Of a stretch of 64,000 nt of DNA, positions 33,225-42,229 are shown piece by piece. Below the pieces are notes generated by a model that saw only the letters and a program-made list of their open reading frames with translations, was not told the DNA's origin and made no database searches. Source of the stretch: Terriglobia bacterium (GTDB lineage Bacteria; Acidobacteriota; UBA6911); contig JAIQGI010000034.1 in the NCBI GenBank assembly GCA_020072565.1, positions 36,326-100,325 on the forward strand, read 5' to 3'. Both the position numbers and the translations under genes were made by a program. Position 1 is the stretch's first letter. Each line of letters opens with the position of its first letter.

Positions 33225-34607
33225 CTACGCGGTGACGATGCCCAGGGGCGGATTTGTCTTCCATTTGCCGCGCGTAAAATCGGGGATCGCGACCGGCTTG
33301 CTGAGATTGGCCACGGACTGGCAACTGGCTCCAACGATGGCGCTCCAGGCTGCGGCGTCATAGACATCCTGGTCGAGCGGTTCGCCCCTGCGCAGCGACC
33401 CGACCAGCCGGTAATCCTCGATATAGTCCATGCCGCCATGACCGCGGCCTTCGCCTCTTGCCGCAATCGCCTTCCACAGTGGGTGCTCGAACTGGTCGGC
33501 GAACTTGAGAAAGTCGTCCCACTGGTGCGCCTGCGCCGCTTTCCCCTCGATATAGATCCGGTCGGGCCACTTGTGGGCGATCCCTTTTGTCCCCTGGACC
33601 AGGTTGATCCGGTTGTACGGCCGTGGCAGGTTTGTGTCGTGGAGAAGAATAATTGTCTTGCCGAGCTTTGTCCGGATGAGGCTGGTGTTGATATCGCCCA
33701 GGACATAGCGCTCCCTGGCCTGCGCCGAATCGGGGCCGAATTTCTCGACGGCATATTCGTGGAGGCCGCGGGTGGGACCGCTCATGGAGACCAGAAAATC
33801 GAAGGCGTCGCCGCGGTTGATGTTCATGCATTGGGCCACGGGGCCAAGGCCGTGCGTCGGGTACAGGTTGCCGTTGAACTTCTGCGACCAGGCGCGCCGC
33901 CACAACCCCTCGCCGTCGTTGGAGAACTTGACCTCGCGCAGGTCGTGAAGATAGCCGGCCTCGGTGTGGAGGACCTCGCCGATCACGCCTTTTCGGACGA
34001 GATTCAGCGTCATGAGCTCGATCCGGTCATAGCAGCAGTTCTCCATCATCTGGCAGTGCTTGCCGTACCTTTCGGCCGTTTCGACGAGCTGCCAGCAATC
34101 TGCGATGCTCATCGCCGCCGGCACCTCGGTCACGGCGTGTTTGCCGTTCTTCATGGCGGCGACGCAAACGGGGACGTGCCATTCCCAAGGGGTTGCCGTC
34201 ATGACCAGATCGAGTTCCTCGGTCTCGCACATGCGCACAAAATCCGTGGGGCCATTGGAATATCCCGCCGGCTTGGGCTGCCCGGCATCCGTGACCCATT
34301 TCTGCGCCCGTTGGACTTTCGCCGGCACAATATCGCAGATCGCCTTGATCTGAACGCCGTCGATGTTGAGGTAGTTCTGTACGTGGGTGGAGCCCATGCC
34401 GCCCACGCCGACGAACCCGACACGAACCGGGTCGATGGGCTTCACCTTGAACTGGCTTCGAGCCTCGCCCCTGACTGCAGCCTCGTCCGCTCCGGCCAAG
34501 CCCAGTCCGGCCAGCGCGGCACCGACGCCTACGCCGACGACGGCTCCGGTTTTGAGAAAATCGCGGCGGTCCTGGATGAGACGTTCATCTTTGCGATTCT
34601 CGTTCAT
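33225..34607 (-). CDS. Tat-exported Gfo/Idh/MocA-fold protein, GH109 alpha-N-acetylgalactosaminidase-like
   Basis: 460 residues from ATG 34607 (GGGGGAAG 7 nt upstream; a TTG at 34622 is less likely). Residues about 12-40 are a Tat signal: DRRDFLKTG then a Gly/Ala/Val stretch. RVGFVGVGGMGSTHVQNY is the NAD-binding Rossmann motif, and EVPAAMSIADCW holds the EKP-equivalent. The second domain has HDTNLPRPYNR, GHGGMDYIEDYRLV, DVYDAAAWSAI and the end PDFTRGKWK, which I recall as typical of GH109 enzymes that remove alpha-GalNAc by a redox mechanism. The alternative is a sugar dehydrogenase. It is next to a GH38 gene on the same strand (92 nt away), which fits glycan scavenging. Confidence 0.78.
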   Translation of the reverse strand: MNENRKDERLIQDRRDFLKTGAVVGVGVGAALAGLGLAGADEAAVRGEARSQFKVKPIDPVRVGFVGVGGMGSTHVQNYLNIDGVQIKAICDIVPAKVQRAQKWVTDAGQPKPAGYSNGPTDFVRMCETEELDLVMTATPWEWHVPVCVAAMKNGKHAVTEVPAAMSIADCWQLVETAERYGKHCQMMENCCYDRIELMTLNLVRKGVIGEVLHTEAGYLHDLREVKFSNDGEGLWRRAWSQKFNGNLYPTHGLGPVAQCMNINRGDAFDFLVSMSGPTRGLHEYAVEKFGPDSAQARERYVLGDINTSLIRTKLGKTIILLHDTNLPRPYNRINLVQGTKGIAHKWPDRIYIEGKAAQAHQWDDFLKFADQFEHPLWKAIAARGEGRGHGGMDYIEDYRLVGSLRRGEPLDQDVYDAAAWSAIVGASCQSVANLSKPVAIPDFTRGKWKTNPPLGIVTA

Positions 34608-34699
34608 ATGCTCTTCCCCCAAAAGGTGAAATATCTACGTTAAAGTGCTGATAAACGCAGATAAAAATCGGCACACATCTGTCTGCCTCCGTGATTGCT

Positions 34700-37600
34700 C
34701 TAGCGCAGTGCGCGCGGCGGTTCGGGCAGTTCCGGGGCATACAACGGCACGGCCGGCCGTACATGGTGCGGTTCCCGTGCGGCGGTCATCGCCAGGATCC
34801 TGAGCCGATCGTCGCTCGGCAGTTGGATCTCGCGCGTTCCAGCCGGCAAATCGATTTCATAGGCAAACAAGTAACTCATGATGTAGGTCTGATTGCCGTC
34901 GGCTGCGTGCCTGTGGGTGCTGAGCCAGGCAATCTCATCGCGTTTGACGAATCCAGGCCGGATCTGGTCTATGCCGCTGACGGCAAAAGTCTGAGGGTCC
35001 CAGGGCACGAGCATGCCGGTCCGGATCGCCTCAGGCGTCCATGTCTGGCGTTTGATGTCCAGTGCCGGGATGTACGCGTCCCGCAGCATGCGCTCGTCTA
35101 TCAATCGGCTGTCCCACTGGCCGATTGCCCCTTCCCAATCGCTCACGTTAATCGCAAGTTTGCCAATCGCGCCGCCTTGGCGGCCGATGCCGATCGATGC
35201 CGCCACATTGCCGCCGACGGCGGCTGCCAGAATGTAGAGCCGGTCGTAGACGGCAGGCGGCAGGGTGATCCGCTGTCCCTTCGGCACCACCACGTTCTGT
35301 GCGCCCTGCGCGCTCGATCCCAACCTGAACGGGATTCCGTCAAGCTGCAGTTCCTGCGGAAGCAGTTCGGCCGCTAGCGTGTGTTTCTTGCCATCGAAGT
35401 TGCCGTCCGCGCGGTTTGCGTCGCTGGAAACGCCATCGAGGTTGAAGGGAAGGCTGAGCGGTGCCGTCGCGCGCGCGGGAGATGCGGTCAATGTCCGTTT
35501 CAGGAGCAGCGCAAAGGTGCGCGGCTGATAGGGCTTGAGTTCGACTTCCAGCGCGTTTCCCGACGCGGGAAAGTCTCCCACAGGTTCCTCAGCGGCGTTG
35601 ATTTCACGCGCTGCCGTGATCTGACCCGGCAGCCTGATGCGGGTCCTGGCGGGTCGGCCGTACTGCTCCTGCACGCGCACCACAATTTCGTCCTCGTCCT
35701 CCGCCTTCTTGAGTGCTGCCACAGCGACCTGTCCGCTCATATCGTCAAATGCCAGCATCGAGAAGCCGGCTCCGGCCAGGCCGGTGTGCGGCGTGGTCTG
35801 AAATGCGACCAGCGGCTGGTTGAGCGCGGCCGCGCGCGCCGGAACCCGGCCGGCGCGCCAGTCGCCGCGATGGCCGGCAATCGCGTAGATGAACCGGTGG
35901 CGCCCCAGATCGTTGCTGCCCTGATAGGGATAGGCTTTCGGCAGCGGCGTGTGAAGAAGAGTCAGCCGCAGCACGTTATCTGCAGGCTTGTCCCAGCCGT
36001 ACTTACTGTCGTTCAACACCGCCGCCCCGAAGGCACCGCCTGCATCGGTCAGGTCTGCCCACTTCTGGGCGGGCACTTCATATCGGTCGGCGGTGTTGTT
36101 GCCGCGTTCGATGGTCCCCAGCCCGAGATCATAGGTCGCCCTCGGGTTCGACGCCGCGAATGGAAACGACGCCTTGAGCAGTGTGTTGGGCGACTTCCAA
36201 TCGATCAGGTTTTCGATATCGACACGATCGCCGCCGTCGGTCAGCATGACGCGCTGTACGAAGGTCGACCCGGCCGCCTTGCGGGTAATCTCGAGGGACA
36301 CACGGACGGGCCCACGCTCGACCACGCGCACCGCCGGGGCGGTAGGATACTCGCGCGGAGGAGTGGCGATGGTCTCATAGAGGATGCGCCAAGCCGGTTT
36401 GTCCGGAGATGGATCATCCCGCATTTCCAGACGCGCCGGAGCGCTCAGCAGCTCTCTTCCCGCATCCTTGTCGAAGATGGAAGCCAGATCGCCATTGGCA
36501 TCAATCTTGACCGCGTAACGGGCATTTTCGAGCGACGCCGGCGTTACACTCAGTTGCGGGCCTGCAGCCTGGGTCGCCTCGGCCGCTCTGGCCTCAAACA
36601 CCTTGTAGCCGACCGACGGCATGTCCGCGAGAAACAGGATATGCGCCTGGTTGCCCTGGCGGTCGAGCACCTGCACGGGTACGTCTCTGCCGGCGGCGCG
36701 ATCGATGAGCCGGATTGCTCCGGGTGCCGCACTTCGGAACTGAACCGTGGCCTCCACCGGGTCACGCCGCGCCGCGGCCACCGGATTATAAACAACCAGC
36801 GGTATGCCCATGACCTGCGTATCGAGCAGGCCGGCCACTGCATTTGTAGAACTGGTGAGCACCCCCGCGAACTGGTTCGCCGCGCTCAGCTCGTCGTTCC
36901 ACGAAAACAAGTAGGCCTGGGGGATGGACGTGCCGGTGAGATCGTCATGAAACTGATGCCAGAGCACGCGGTACCAGGCGCTGCGGAGACGCTCGCCCGG
37001 ATACGGAATACCGGCGAGCCATTCGGCGGCCACGGCAGCGCGCTCGGCGGAGTCGGCCAGCAGTTCGTTCATGCGGTTGAATCTTTTCATCGCCGCCTGG
37101 GAAGTATAGCAGCCGACGCCGTGGGTCTTGAGCAGCAGTTCCCCCTCGTATTCGGGAAGCGCGGCCGTTTGCGTCGCCGTCAAATCACGGGAGAGCTGGT
37201 CGGGGGCAGTGTTGCGGATCGCCACCTTTCCCTCGGGATTGGCGATCGCCTTCTCCAGCAACTCCAAGGATGAGGCAGAAGGCGCACCGCCGATATCACC
37301 CGTGCCGAAGTATCGAAATCCGACCTGCAGGCCGTTGCCGATGGTGGTGAGATCATTTGACCATTTGGGATCGACTGAGATGTCGCTCTGAATCCGAGTG
37401 ACGTAGTCGCCGGGCTTGAGCGCCGCCACTACAGTGCTGCCGTCGACACCTTTCCAGCGGCCGATCGGGAAGGGAATCGCAGGCAGAACCGATCCCCACG
37501 TCAGCTTTTGCGTAGAAAAGGCCGTCAATCCGGAGTGGGCTGCAATCGACGGAAGAGCAAAGCCGAAGCCAAAGCAGTCGGGCAGGAAAACGTCCCGGCT

Positions 37601-38065
37601 CGTCCTGTTAAATTCCTGCCGGAAGAAGCGCTGCCCATAGAGCGCCTGCCGCATCAGGGATTCCGGCGACGGCACGTTCACGTCGGCGGCATTGAGCCAC
37701 GATCCGGCGAGACGCCATCGGCCGTCAGCCACATACTTCTGCACCGTGGGCCACTGCTCCGGGTAGTATTCCTTGAACCACATGTAGTGGATCGGACCCT
37801 CGAATGTGAAGGCGTAATGAGGGTACTGCTCGAAATACTTGAAATTGGTGAAGAATGTGTCGGGAACAAACTGGCGAATCGTGTCCTGGACGGTCCAGTT
37901 CCACTGCGAGTCCAGGTGCGCGGTTGCGATCAGGTATAGCACCGGTTTCATGGGCTGCCCGGCGTCCTGGCTGCGCAGAGGCACGATCCCTGCGCTGAAG
38001 ACGGCCAATACCAACGCAAACTGCCTTGCAATGCCCCAACTGCCCTTTTTATCAAAGGATCGCAT
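34700..38065 (-). CDS. Secreted GH38-family alpha-mannosidase-like glycosidase
   Basis: 1121 residues from ATG 38065, with GAAAGGAAG upstream. Signal peptide about 13-32. The GH38 N-terminal domain begins LYLIATAHLDSQWNW (His50 and Asp52, the metal ligands) and FLPDCFGFGFALP holds the nucleophile-position Asp163. ALYGQRFFRQEF and WHQFHDDLTGTSIPQAY are further family blocks. Large C-terminal beta domains follow, with VRVVERGPVRVSLEI typical of GH38C, and a last lectin-like region with galactose-binding fold appearance (about 880-1100). It probably cleaves alpha-mannosides from N-glycan-like polymers outside the cytoplasm. It lies just upstream of the GH109-like gene, possibly in one transcript. 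Confidence 0.9.
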   Translation of the reverse strand: MRSFDKKGSWGIARQFALVLAVFSAGIVPLRSQDAGQPMKPVLYLIATAHLDSQWNWTVQDTIRQFVPDTFFTNFKYFEQYPHYAFTFEGPIHYMWFKEYYPEQWPTVQKYVADGRWRLAGSWLNAADVNVPSPESLMRQALYGQRFFRQEFNRTSRDVFLPDCFGFGFALPSIAAHSGLTAFSTQKLTWGSVLPAIPFPIGRWKGVDGSTVVAALKPGDYVTRIQSDISVDPKWSNDLTTIGNGLQVGFRYFGTGDIGGAPSASSLELLEKAIANPEGKVAIRNTAPDQLSRDLTATQTAALPEYEGELLLKTHGVGCYTSQAAMKRFNRMNELLADSAERAAVAAEWLAGIPYPGERLRSAWYRVLWHQFHDDLTGTSIPQAYLFSWNDELSAANQFAGVLTSSTNAVAGLLDTQVMGIPLVVYNPVAAARRDPVEATVQFRSAAPGAIRLIDRAAGRDVPVQVLDRQGNQAHILFLADMPSVGYKVFEARAAEATQAAGPQLSVTPASLENARYAVKIDANGDLASIFDKDAGRELLSAPARLEMRDDPSPDKPAWRILYETIATPPREYPTAPAVRVVERGPVRVSLEITRKAAGSTFVQRVMLTDGGDRVDIENLIDWKSPNTLLKASFPFAASNPRATYDLGLGTIERGNNTADRYEVPAQKWADLTDAGGAFGAAVLNDSKYGWDKPADNVLRLTLLHTPLPKAYPYQGSNDLGRHRFIYAIAGHRGDWRAGRVPARAAALNQPLVAFQTTPHTGLAGAGFSMLAFDDMSGQVAVAALKKAEDEDEIVVRVQEQYGRPARTRIRLPGQITAAREINAAEEPVGDFPASGNALEVELKPYQPRTFALLLKRTLTASPARATAPLSLPFNLDGVSSDANRADGNFDGKKHTLAAELLPQELQLDGIPFRLGSSAQGAQNVVVPKGQRITLPPAVYDRLYILAAAVGGNVAASIGIGRQGGAIGKLAINVSDWEGAIGQWDSRLIDERMLRDAYIPALDIKRQTWTPEAIRTGMLVPWDPQTFAVSGIDQIRPGFVKRDEIAWLSTHRHAADGNQTYIMSYLFAYEIDLPAGTREIQLPSDDRLRILAMTAAREPHHVRPAVPLYAPELPEPPRALR

Positions 38066-38226
38066 GGCAATCTTCCTTTCACCCGGCTTCAGTCCCGGAG
38101 CCGCGTGGCAACGCCATCCTAGCATGAGACCGCAAAGATCACTGAGAGATCCGGGTTTCAAGACACATCTACACTCTGCGATTTCAGCGCGCCCGGCTTC
38201 GAAAACAGGCAAATCGGGATCGGAAT

Positions 38227-38636
38227 CGAATGGCGCTTAGTTAAGGAAACAGGGTGCGACCCTGGCGGGCTCAGCCATTCCGGCGAGCCATCGGTTGCTA
38301 CAATCCCCGAAGCCGTTGGCGTCCGCAGCGCTTGGCGTCCGCAGCCGTTGGCGTCCGCAAGCCCTGAAAGGGCGGCCGTAGTTTTCAGCCCAGGGCGCAA
38401 GCCCTGGGATAAGACGCAAATGATGGATGAGCCCTGTAAGGGCGATGCAGAAACGCCTGCAATGCCCCGATTACAGGGACCTAGCATCGCCCTTGCAGGG
38501 CTCTCTTTGTTAATAGCCCTCCATTCCCAGGGCTCACGCCCTGGGCTGCGGACTGCGGACGCCCCTTTTGGGGCTTAAGCCCTTGCTCCTGGTACGCTCA
38601 AGACGATTCCAATCACCCTTATTTAAGCGCCATTCG
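38227..38636. mobile_element. Possible non-autonomous element bounded by 20-bp inverted repeats
   Basis: CGAATGGCGCTTAGTTAAGG at 38227-38246 is matched by its inverted copy CCTTATTTAAGCGCCATTCG at 38617-38636 (18 of 20 positions complementary). Inside are the tandem at 38312-38359 and the GCCCTG-type palindromes at 38360-38575 (AGCCCTGAAAGGGCGG, CCCAGGGCGCAAGCCCTGGG, GAGCCCTGTAAGGGCG and AGGGCTCACGCCCTGGG). No coding sequence. A MITE-like unit is one reading; chance assembly of repeats is the other. No target-site duplication was verified. Confidence 0.4.
38312..38359. repeat. Three tandem 16-bp units
   Basis: GCCGTTGGCGTCCGCA occurs at 38312 and 38344 exactly, and as GCGCTTGGCGTCCGCA at 38328. 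The units are contiguous with no spacers. Confidence 0.9.
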
Positions 38637-38753
38637 TATCGGAATCGGTATCGGGATCGCAGTCGTCATCGCCATCGGAACTCTTGGCCTGCAAAAGCCG
38701 ATAGCGACCGCGATAGTGATTGCGATACCGATCCCGATACCGACGTTCACCAA
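38632..38753. repeat. CGATA-hexamer hairpin repeat, copy B
   Basis: The left arm runs through TATCGGAATCGGTATCGGG to CATCGGAACTCTT; the right arm runs from GCCGATAGCGACCGCGATAG to CGATCCCGATACCGACG. The arms are mutually complementary and built of drifting hexamers. The loop GGCCTGC flanked by CTCTT/AAAAG parallels copy A at 21112. Confidence 0.75.
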
Positions 38754-38878
38754 CCGGATAACATGAGCTTTTCATGCGTCACAGGGTGCGCTATGGCGCA
38801 TGGGGGACGGCGTTCAGATTCCTGGGATGCGGCCACGCCCTGCGGTGGCCTTCACCGTTGTCTCGACAGCCCGGCAAA

Positions 38879-41800
38879 CTACTTCTTTTCGGTCTTGATG
38901 GGTCCCGCCGGTTTGGGCGGCAGCTTCACCGGAGCTGCCTGGAGCTTTTTCATCAACTCAGCGACGGCGCGCTCGAGTTGAGGGTCCTTGCCTTCGATGA
39001 CCGATTTGGGATCGTTCTCCACATCGATATCGGGATCAACGCCGTGGCCTTCGATGATCCATTCGCCTTTGGTGCTGGCGAAGCCCGATTCGGGTACGGA
39101 GATCGAACCGCCGTCGATGAGCGGACCGCGGCCCGAGATGCCGACGACACCGCCCCACGAGCGGCGGCCGATGAGCGGCCCGAGGCCCGCCTCGCGGAAC
39201 ATCGCCGGGAAGATGTCGCCGTCGGAGCCCGCATACTCGTTGAGGAGGGCGACTTTGGGCCCGATGAACACGCCGTCGGGATAGGTGGCGGCTTGATCGC
39301 TGGTCCGGCTGTAGTTGAGGCCCAGCCATTTCCGGGCCAGGCGCTCGATCAGCATGCGCGACACGTTTCCCCCGCCGTTGGCGCGTTCGTCGACGATGAG
39401 GGCTTCCTTGTCCAGTTGGCCGTAGTACCACTTGATGAACTCATAGATGCCTGGGGCTCCCATGTCGGGAACGTGCAGATAGCCGATGCGCCCGCCGGAG
39501 AGTTCGGTCACCCGTTTGCGGTTCCCCGTGATCCAGTCGAGGTAGATCAGTTTCTCTTCGCTGGTGAGCGGATTAAAGGTAATCGTCCGGGCGCCGTCCG
39601 TGACCGGCTGGGAGTTCACTGTGAACTGGACGGGCCGATCGGCCTTGTTGCGGAGCTGGCGGTAAGGATCCTCGGTTGCGCTCAGCTCCACACCGTCGAT
39701 GGCGAGCAGGTAATCGCCGGGCGAAACATTGACGCCGATCTCGGTGAGAGGCGCGCGGTAGACTTCCTCCTCGTTCTGGCCGGCGAAGATCTTGCTGATG
39801 CGGTAGCGGCCTGTCTGCTTGTCCAGCACGAAACGGGCGCCGGCGAGAGCGACTCTCGGCCGCGGGGGAATCAGGAAGTCACCCCCTTCGATATAGGTAT
39901 GCTGAATGGTCAGCTCCGAGATCATCTCGCTGATCACATAGTTGAGGTCGGAACGATGCGCCACATACTGCAGCAGTGGCGCATATTGCTTGCGCAGCGC
40001 CTCCCAGTCGTAGCCGTGCATGTTCTCGACATAGAACCAGTCGCGGTAACGGCGCCAGACCTCGTTGAAGATCTGATTCCACTCCTCGACCGGCACGCGA
40101 TCGACCATCAGGCCGGCAGTGGACACGGTCTTCTTCGCGCCGGCACCGGTGGGGGTGGCGTCGAACACGACAAACGACGGGCCCGAGCGCGCCATGACTT
40201 TGGATCCGTCCGAAGAGAGCGCGTAGCCGCCGACGTCGTCGACGAGCGTGGTTTCCTTGCGGTCCCTGATGGAGAAGATCCGCAATGCCGCTCTGCGGTC
40301 GGGCTGCCGGCCATAGTAGAAGGCCGGCCCCGCCACGTAGAGCAGGTGGCCTTTCTTCGCGCTGAGGCCGCCGTAATTATCGGCCTCTACCGGCATGCGG
40401 GCCACCCGCAGGGCGAGCCCATCGAAGTCAATCGTCATATCGGACGGCTTGCCCTCCTCGGGTTTTGAAGCCACCTCCTTCGCCGCGCTCACTTCATCAC
40501 TTTCCGGCGGGAATGGATGCTTCACGTCCTTGCGCAGTGCCAGCGCGAAGATAGCCGTCGTCCGGTTGGTTGCGTAGTTGAACTCGGCGGTCGAGATCTG
40601 GGGCGCAAACTCGCGGTCGCTCAGATAAAAGAGGTAGTTGCCGTCCGGATCCCAGGCCGGATTCTCGGCATTGAAGAGTTCGTCGGTGATCTTCCGGACC
40701 TGGCCGTCCCTTTCGCTCCAGATGTAGATCGAACTGAAATTGTTCGTGCCGGCCATGCTGAACGAGAGATAGTGGCTGCGCGGCGACCACGTGTAATCAC
40801 GTACCTGGCCGCGCCGCGCATCGACAATCTGGCTGAGCTTCCTGTCATCGAACGAGTAAACATACACCTTGCCGTCCTTGTCGCTGAAGGCGATGCGCCT
40901 GCTGTCGGGGGACCACTCAGGCTGATAGCGCATGGCCTTGCCGCCGCTGGTAAGCTGCTCGGGCTTGCCGGAGCCGTCCTGGGCGATGACGTAAAGCTCC
41001 TCTTCTCCAGTCGTGTCGGAGATGAAGGCGATTTTTGAGCCGTCGGGGGACCAGCGCGCCCACTTGTCATGCGCGCCGGAGGAATTCGTCAGATTGCGTG
41101 TGGGACCCTTCTCGATGGGTGCGGTGAAAACATCGCCGCGCGCGCTGAAAAGCGCCCGCTCGCCTTTCGGGCTCAGTTCGAAATCCTCCATCTGATTTGC
41201 CGCTGATACCCGCGACGGGCGCTTCCACAGCCCGTCGTCCGGCACGGTGATCGAAATCGGTGCGCTCTTGCCCGTCCTGGTATCGAGGATCTGCAACTCG
41301 CCGTCGAGCTCGTACACGATGCGGCCGGCATGATCCGAGCTGGGCCAGCGGACATCCCATACCTTGCTGCTGGTGACCTGGGTGATCCTGCCGCTTGAGA
41401 GGTCATAGGCATAGATATTGAAGGTCCCGTCGCGGTCGGATGTGAAGTAGATCGTGTTGCTGATCCACATGGGGTCACGATTGGCGCGCGGGCTGGAGAT
41501 GATCCGCTTGGCGTCGTTCGTTTTCAGATCGAAAAGCCACAAGTCATTGACTTGGCCGCCGCTGTATCGCTTTTCAGGGCGAAAATCGCGGAATCGGGGC
41601 GAGTAGACGATTTTGGTGCCATCAGGTGAGAAATCACCGGCGCCCGATTCGGGCATCGGCAATACCTCCGATGGTCCGCCTGTCATCGGCACGGTGTAAA
41701 GATGCTGCGAGCCGAGTGTCCAGGAATCCCGGAGCGACCGGAAGAGGATCGACTTGCCGTCGTTGGTCCAGCCATAGATCTGGTTGTCCCAGCCCCAGCG

Positions 41801-42160
41801 TGGGGCCAGCGGGCCGCGGGCAGGGTAGTAGGTGAGCTGCCTGGGCGCGCCGCCGGTGGCGGGTACGACGTACACCTGCTCGTCTCCGTCGTACTGGCCG
41901 GTGAAGGCGATCCATTTGCCGTCGGGAGAAAACCTGGCGAAGAGTTCCATGCCGGGATGCGCCGTGAGGCGGGTGGCCGTGCCGCCGGTCACAGGTGCAA
42001 TCCAGATGTCCCCCGCATATGTGAATGCGACTTTGTCGCCGTGGATCGCCGGGAAACGGAGCAGCCTGGTTTGGGCACCGGCTGCCGATGCGAAAACTAA
42101 TGCGAGAGTGAACAGCAGCATTGCGGGGAGAATGCGTGAAAAACGTAGGTAGCGAATCAT
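38879..42160 (-). CDS. Tricorn-type serine protease (TolB/beta-propeller, PDZ, S41 core)
   Basis: 1093 residues, close to archaeal tricorn. Signal peptide 1-29, so this copy is exported. Residues about 40-330 and 340-640 form two propellers with repeated WxPDGxxIAF-type blades (FARFSPDGKWIAFTG, WARWSPDGSKIAFIS, WSPDSRRIAFSD). HGYDWEALRKQY places the catalytic His715. A PDZ domain follows (about 770-870; GVNVSPGDYLLAIDGVEL). The S41-like core has NEYAGSDGDIFPAMF with the nucleophile Ser979 and RSWGGVVGI. Tricorn cuts short peptides; here it would work on peptides in the periplasm, upstream of carboxypeptidases. The last residues are Lys/Pro-rich. Confidence 0.93.
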   Translation of the reverse strand: MIRYLRFSRILPAMLLFTLALVFASAAGAQTRLLRFPAIHGDKVAFTYAGDIWIAPVTGGTATRLTAHPGMELFARFSPDGKWIAFTGQYDGDEQVYVVPATGGAPRQLTYYPARGPLAPRWGWDNQIYGWTNDGKSILFRSLRDSWTLGSQHLYTVPMTGGPSEVLPMPESGAGDFSPDGTKIVYSPRFRDFRPEKRYSGGQVNDLWLFDLKTNDAKRIISSPRANRDPMWISNTIYFTSDRDGTFNIYAYDLSSGRITQVTSSKVWDVRWPSSDHAGRIVYELDGELQILDTRTGKSAPISITVPDDGLWKRPSRVSAANQMEDFELSPKGERALFSARGDVFTAPIEKGPTRNLTNSSGAHDKWARWSPDGSKIAFISDTTGEEELYVIAQDGSGKPEQLTSGGKAMRYQPEWSPDSRRIAFSDKDGKVYVYSFDDRKLSQIVDARRGQVRDYTWSPRSHYLSFSMAGTNNFSSIYIWSERDGQVRKITDELFNAENPAWDPDGNYLFYLSDREFAPQISTAEFNYATNRTTAIFALALRKDVKHPFPPESDEVSAAKEVASKPEEGKPSDMTIDFDGLALRVARMPVEADNYGGLSAKKGHLLYVAGPAFYYGRQPDRRAALRIFSIRDRKETTLVDDVGGYALSSDGSKVMARSGPSFVVFDATPTGAGAKKTVSTAGLMVDRVPVEEWNQIFNEVWRRYRDWFYVENMHGYDWEALRKQYAPLLQYVAHRSDLNYVISEMISELTIQHTYIEGGDFLIPPRPRVALAGARFVLDKQTGRYRISKIFAGQNEEEVYRAPLTEIGVNVSPGDYLLAIDGVELSATEDPYRQLRNKADRPVQFTVNSQPVTDGARTITFNPLTSEEKLIYLDWITGNRKRVTELSGGRIGYLHVPDMGAPGIYEFIKWYYGQLDKEALIVDERANGGGNVSRMLIERLARKWLGLNYSRTSDQAATYPDGVFIGPKVALLNEYAGSDGDIFPAMFREAGLGPLIGRRSWGGVVGISGRGPLIDGGSISVPESGFASTKGEWIIEGHGVDPDIDVENDPKSVIEGKDPQLERAVAELMKKLQAAPVKLPPKPAGPIKTEKK

Positions 42161-42229
42161 GTGTCCTCCATCCGGAAATTTTCATGACCGTGAACGATTG
42201 CTATCCGTGCAGTTCGCGGCGGACCTTTG

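Larger units (their letters stand above)
38066..38878. other. Repeat-dense intergenic region
   Basis: No gene is supported; frames here (38158-38487, 38568-38981) are translations of repeats. The region holds an inverted-repeat-bounded element, a 3 x 16-bp tandem, several GCCCTG-type palindromes and a long hexamer hairpin, listed separately. Confidence 0.7.

Noticed and set aside
35381..37273. 630-codon frame antisense to the GH38 gene
   Set aside because: Shadow of a well-supported gene; Arg/Gly-rich with no motif.
38312..38359. Tandem 16-bp units as a CRISPR array
   Set aside because: Units are contiguous without spacers, only three copies exist, and no cas gene is present.
38774..40468. 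564-codon frame antisense to the tricorn-like gene
   Set aside because: Its start is in repeat DNA and it mirrors the tricorn C-terminal half; no domain.
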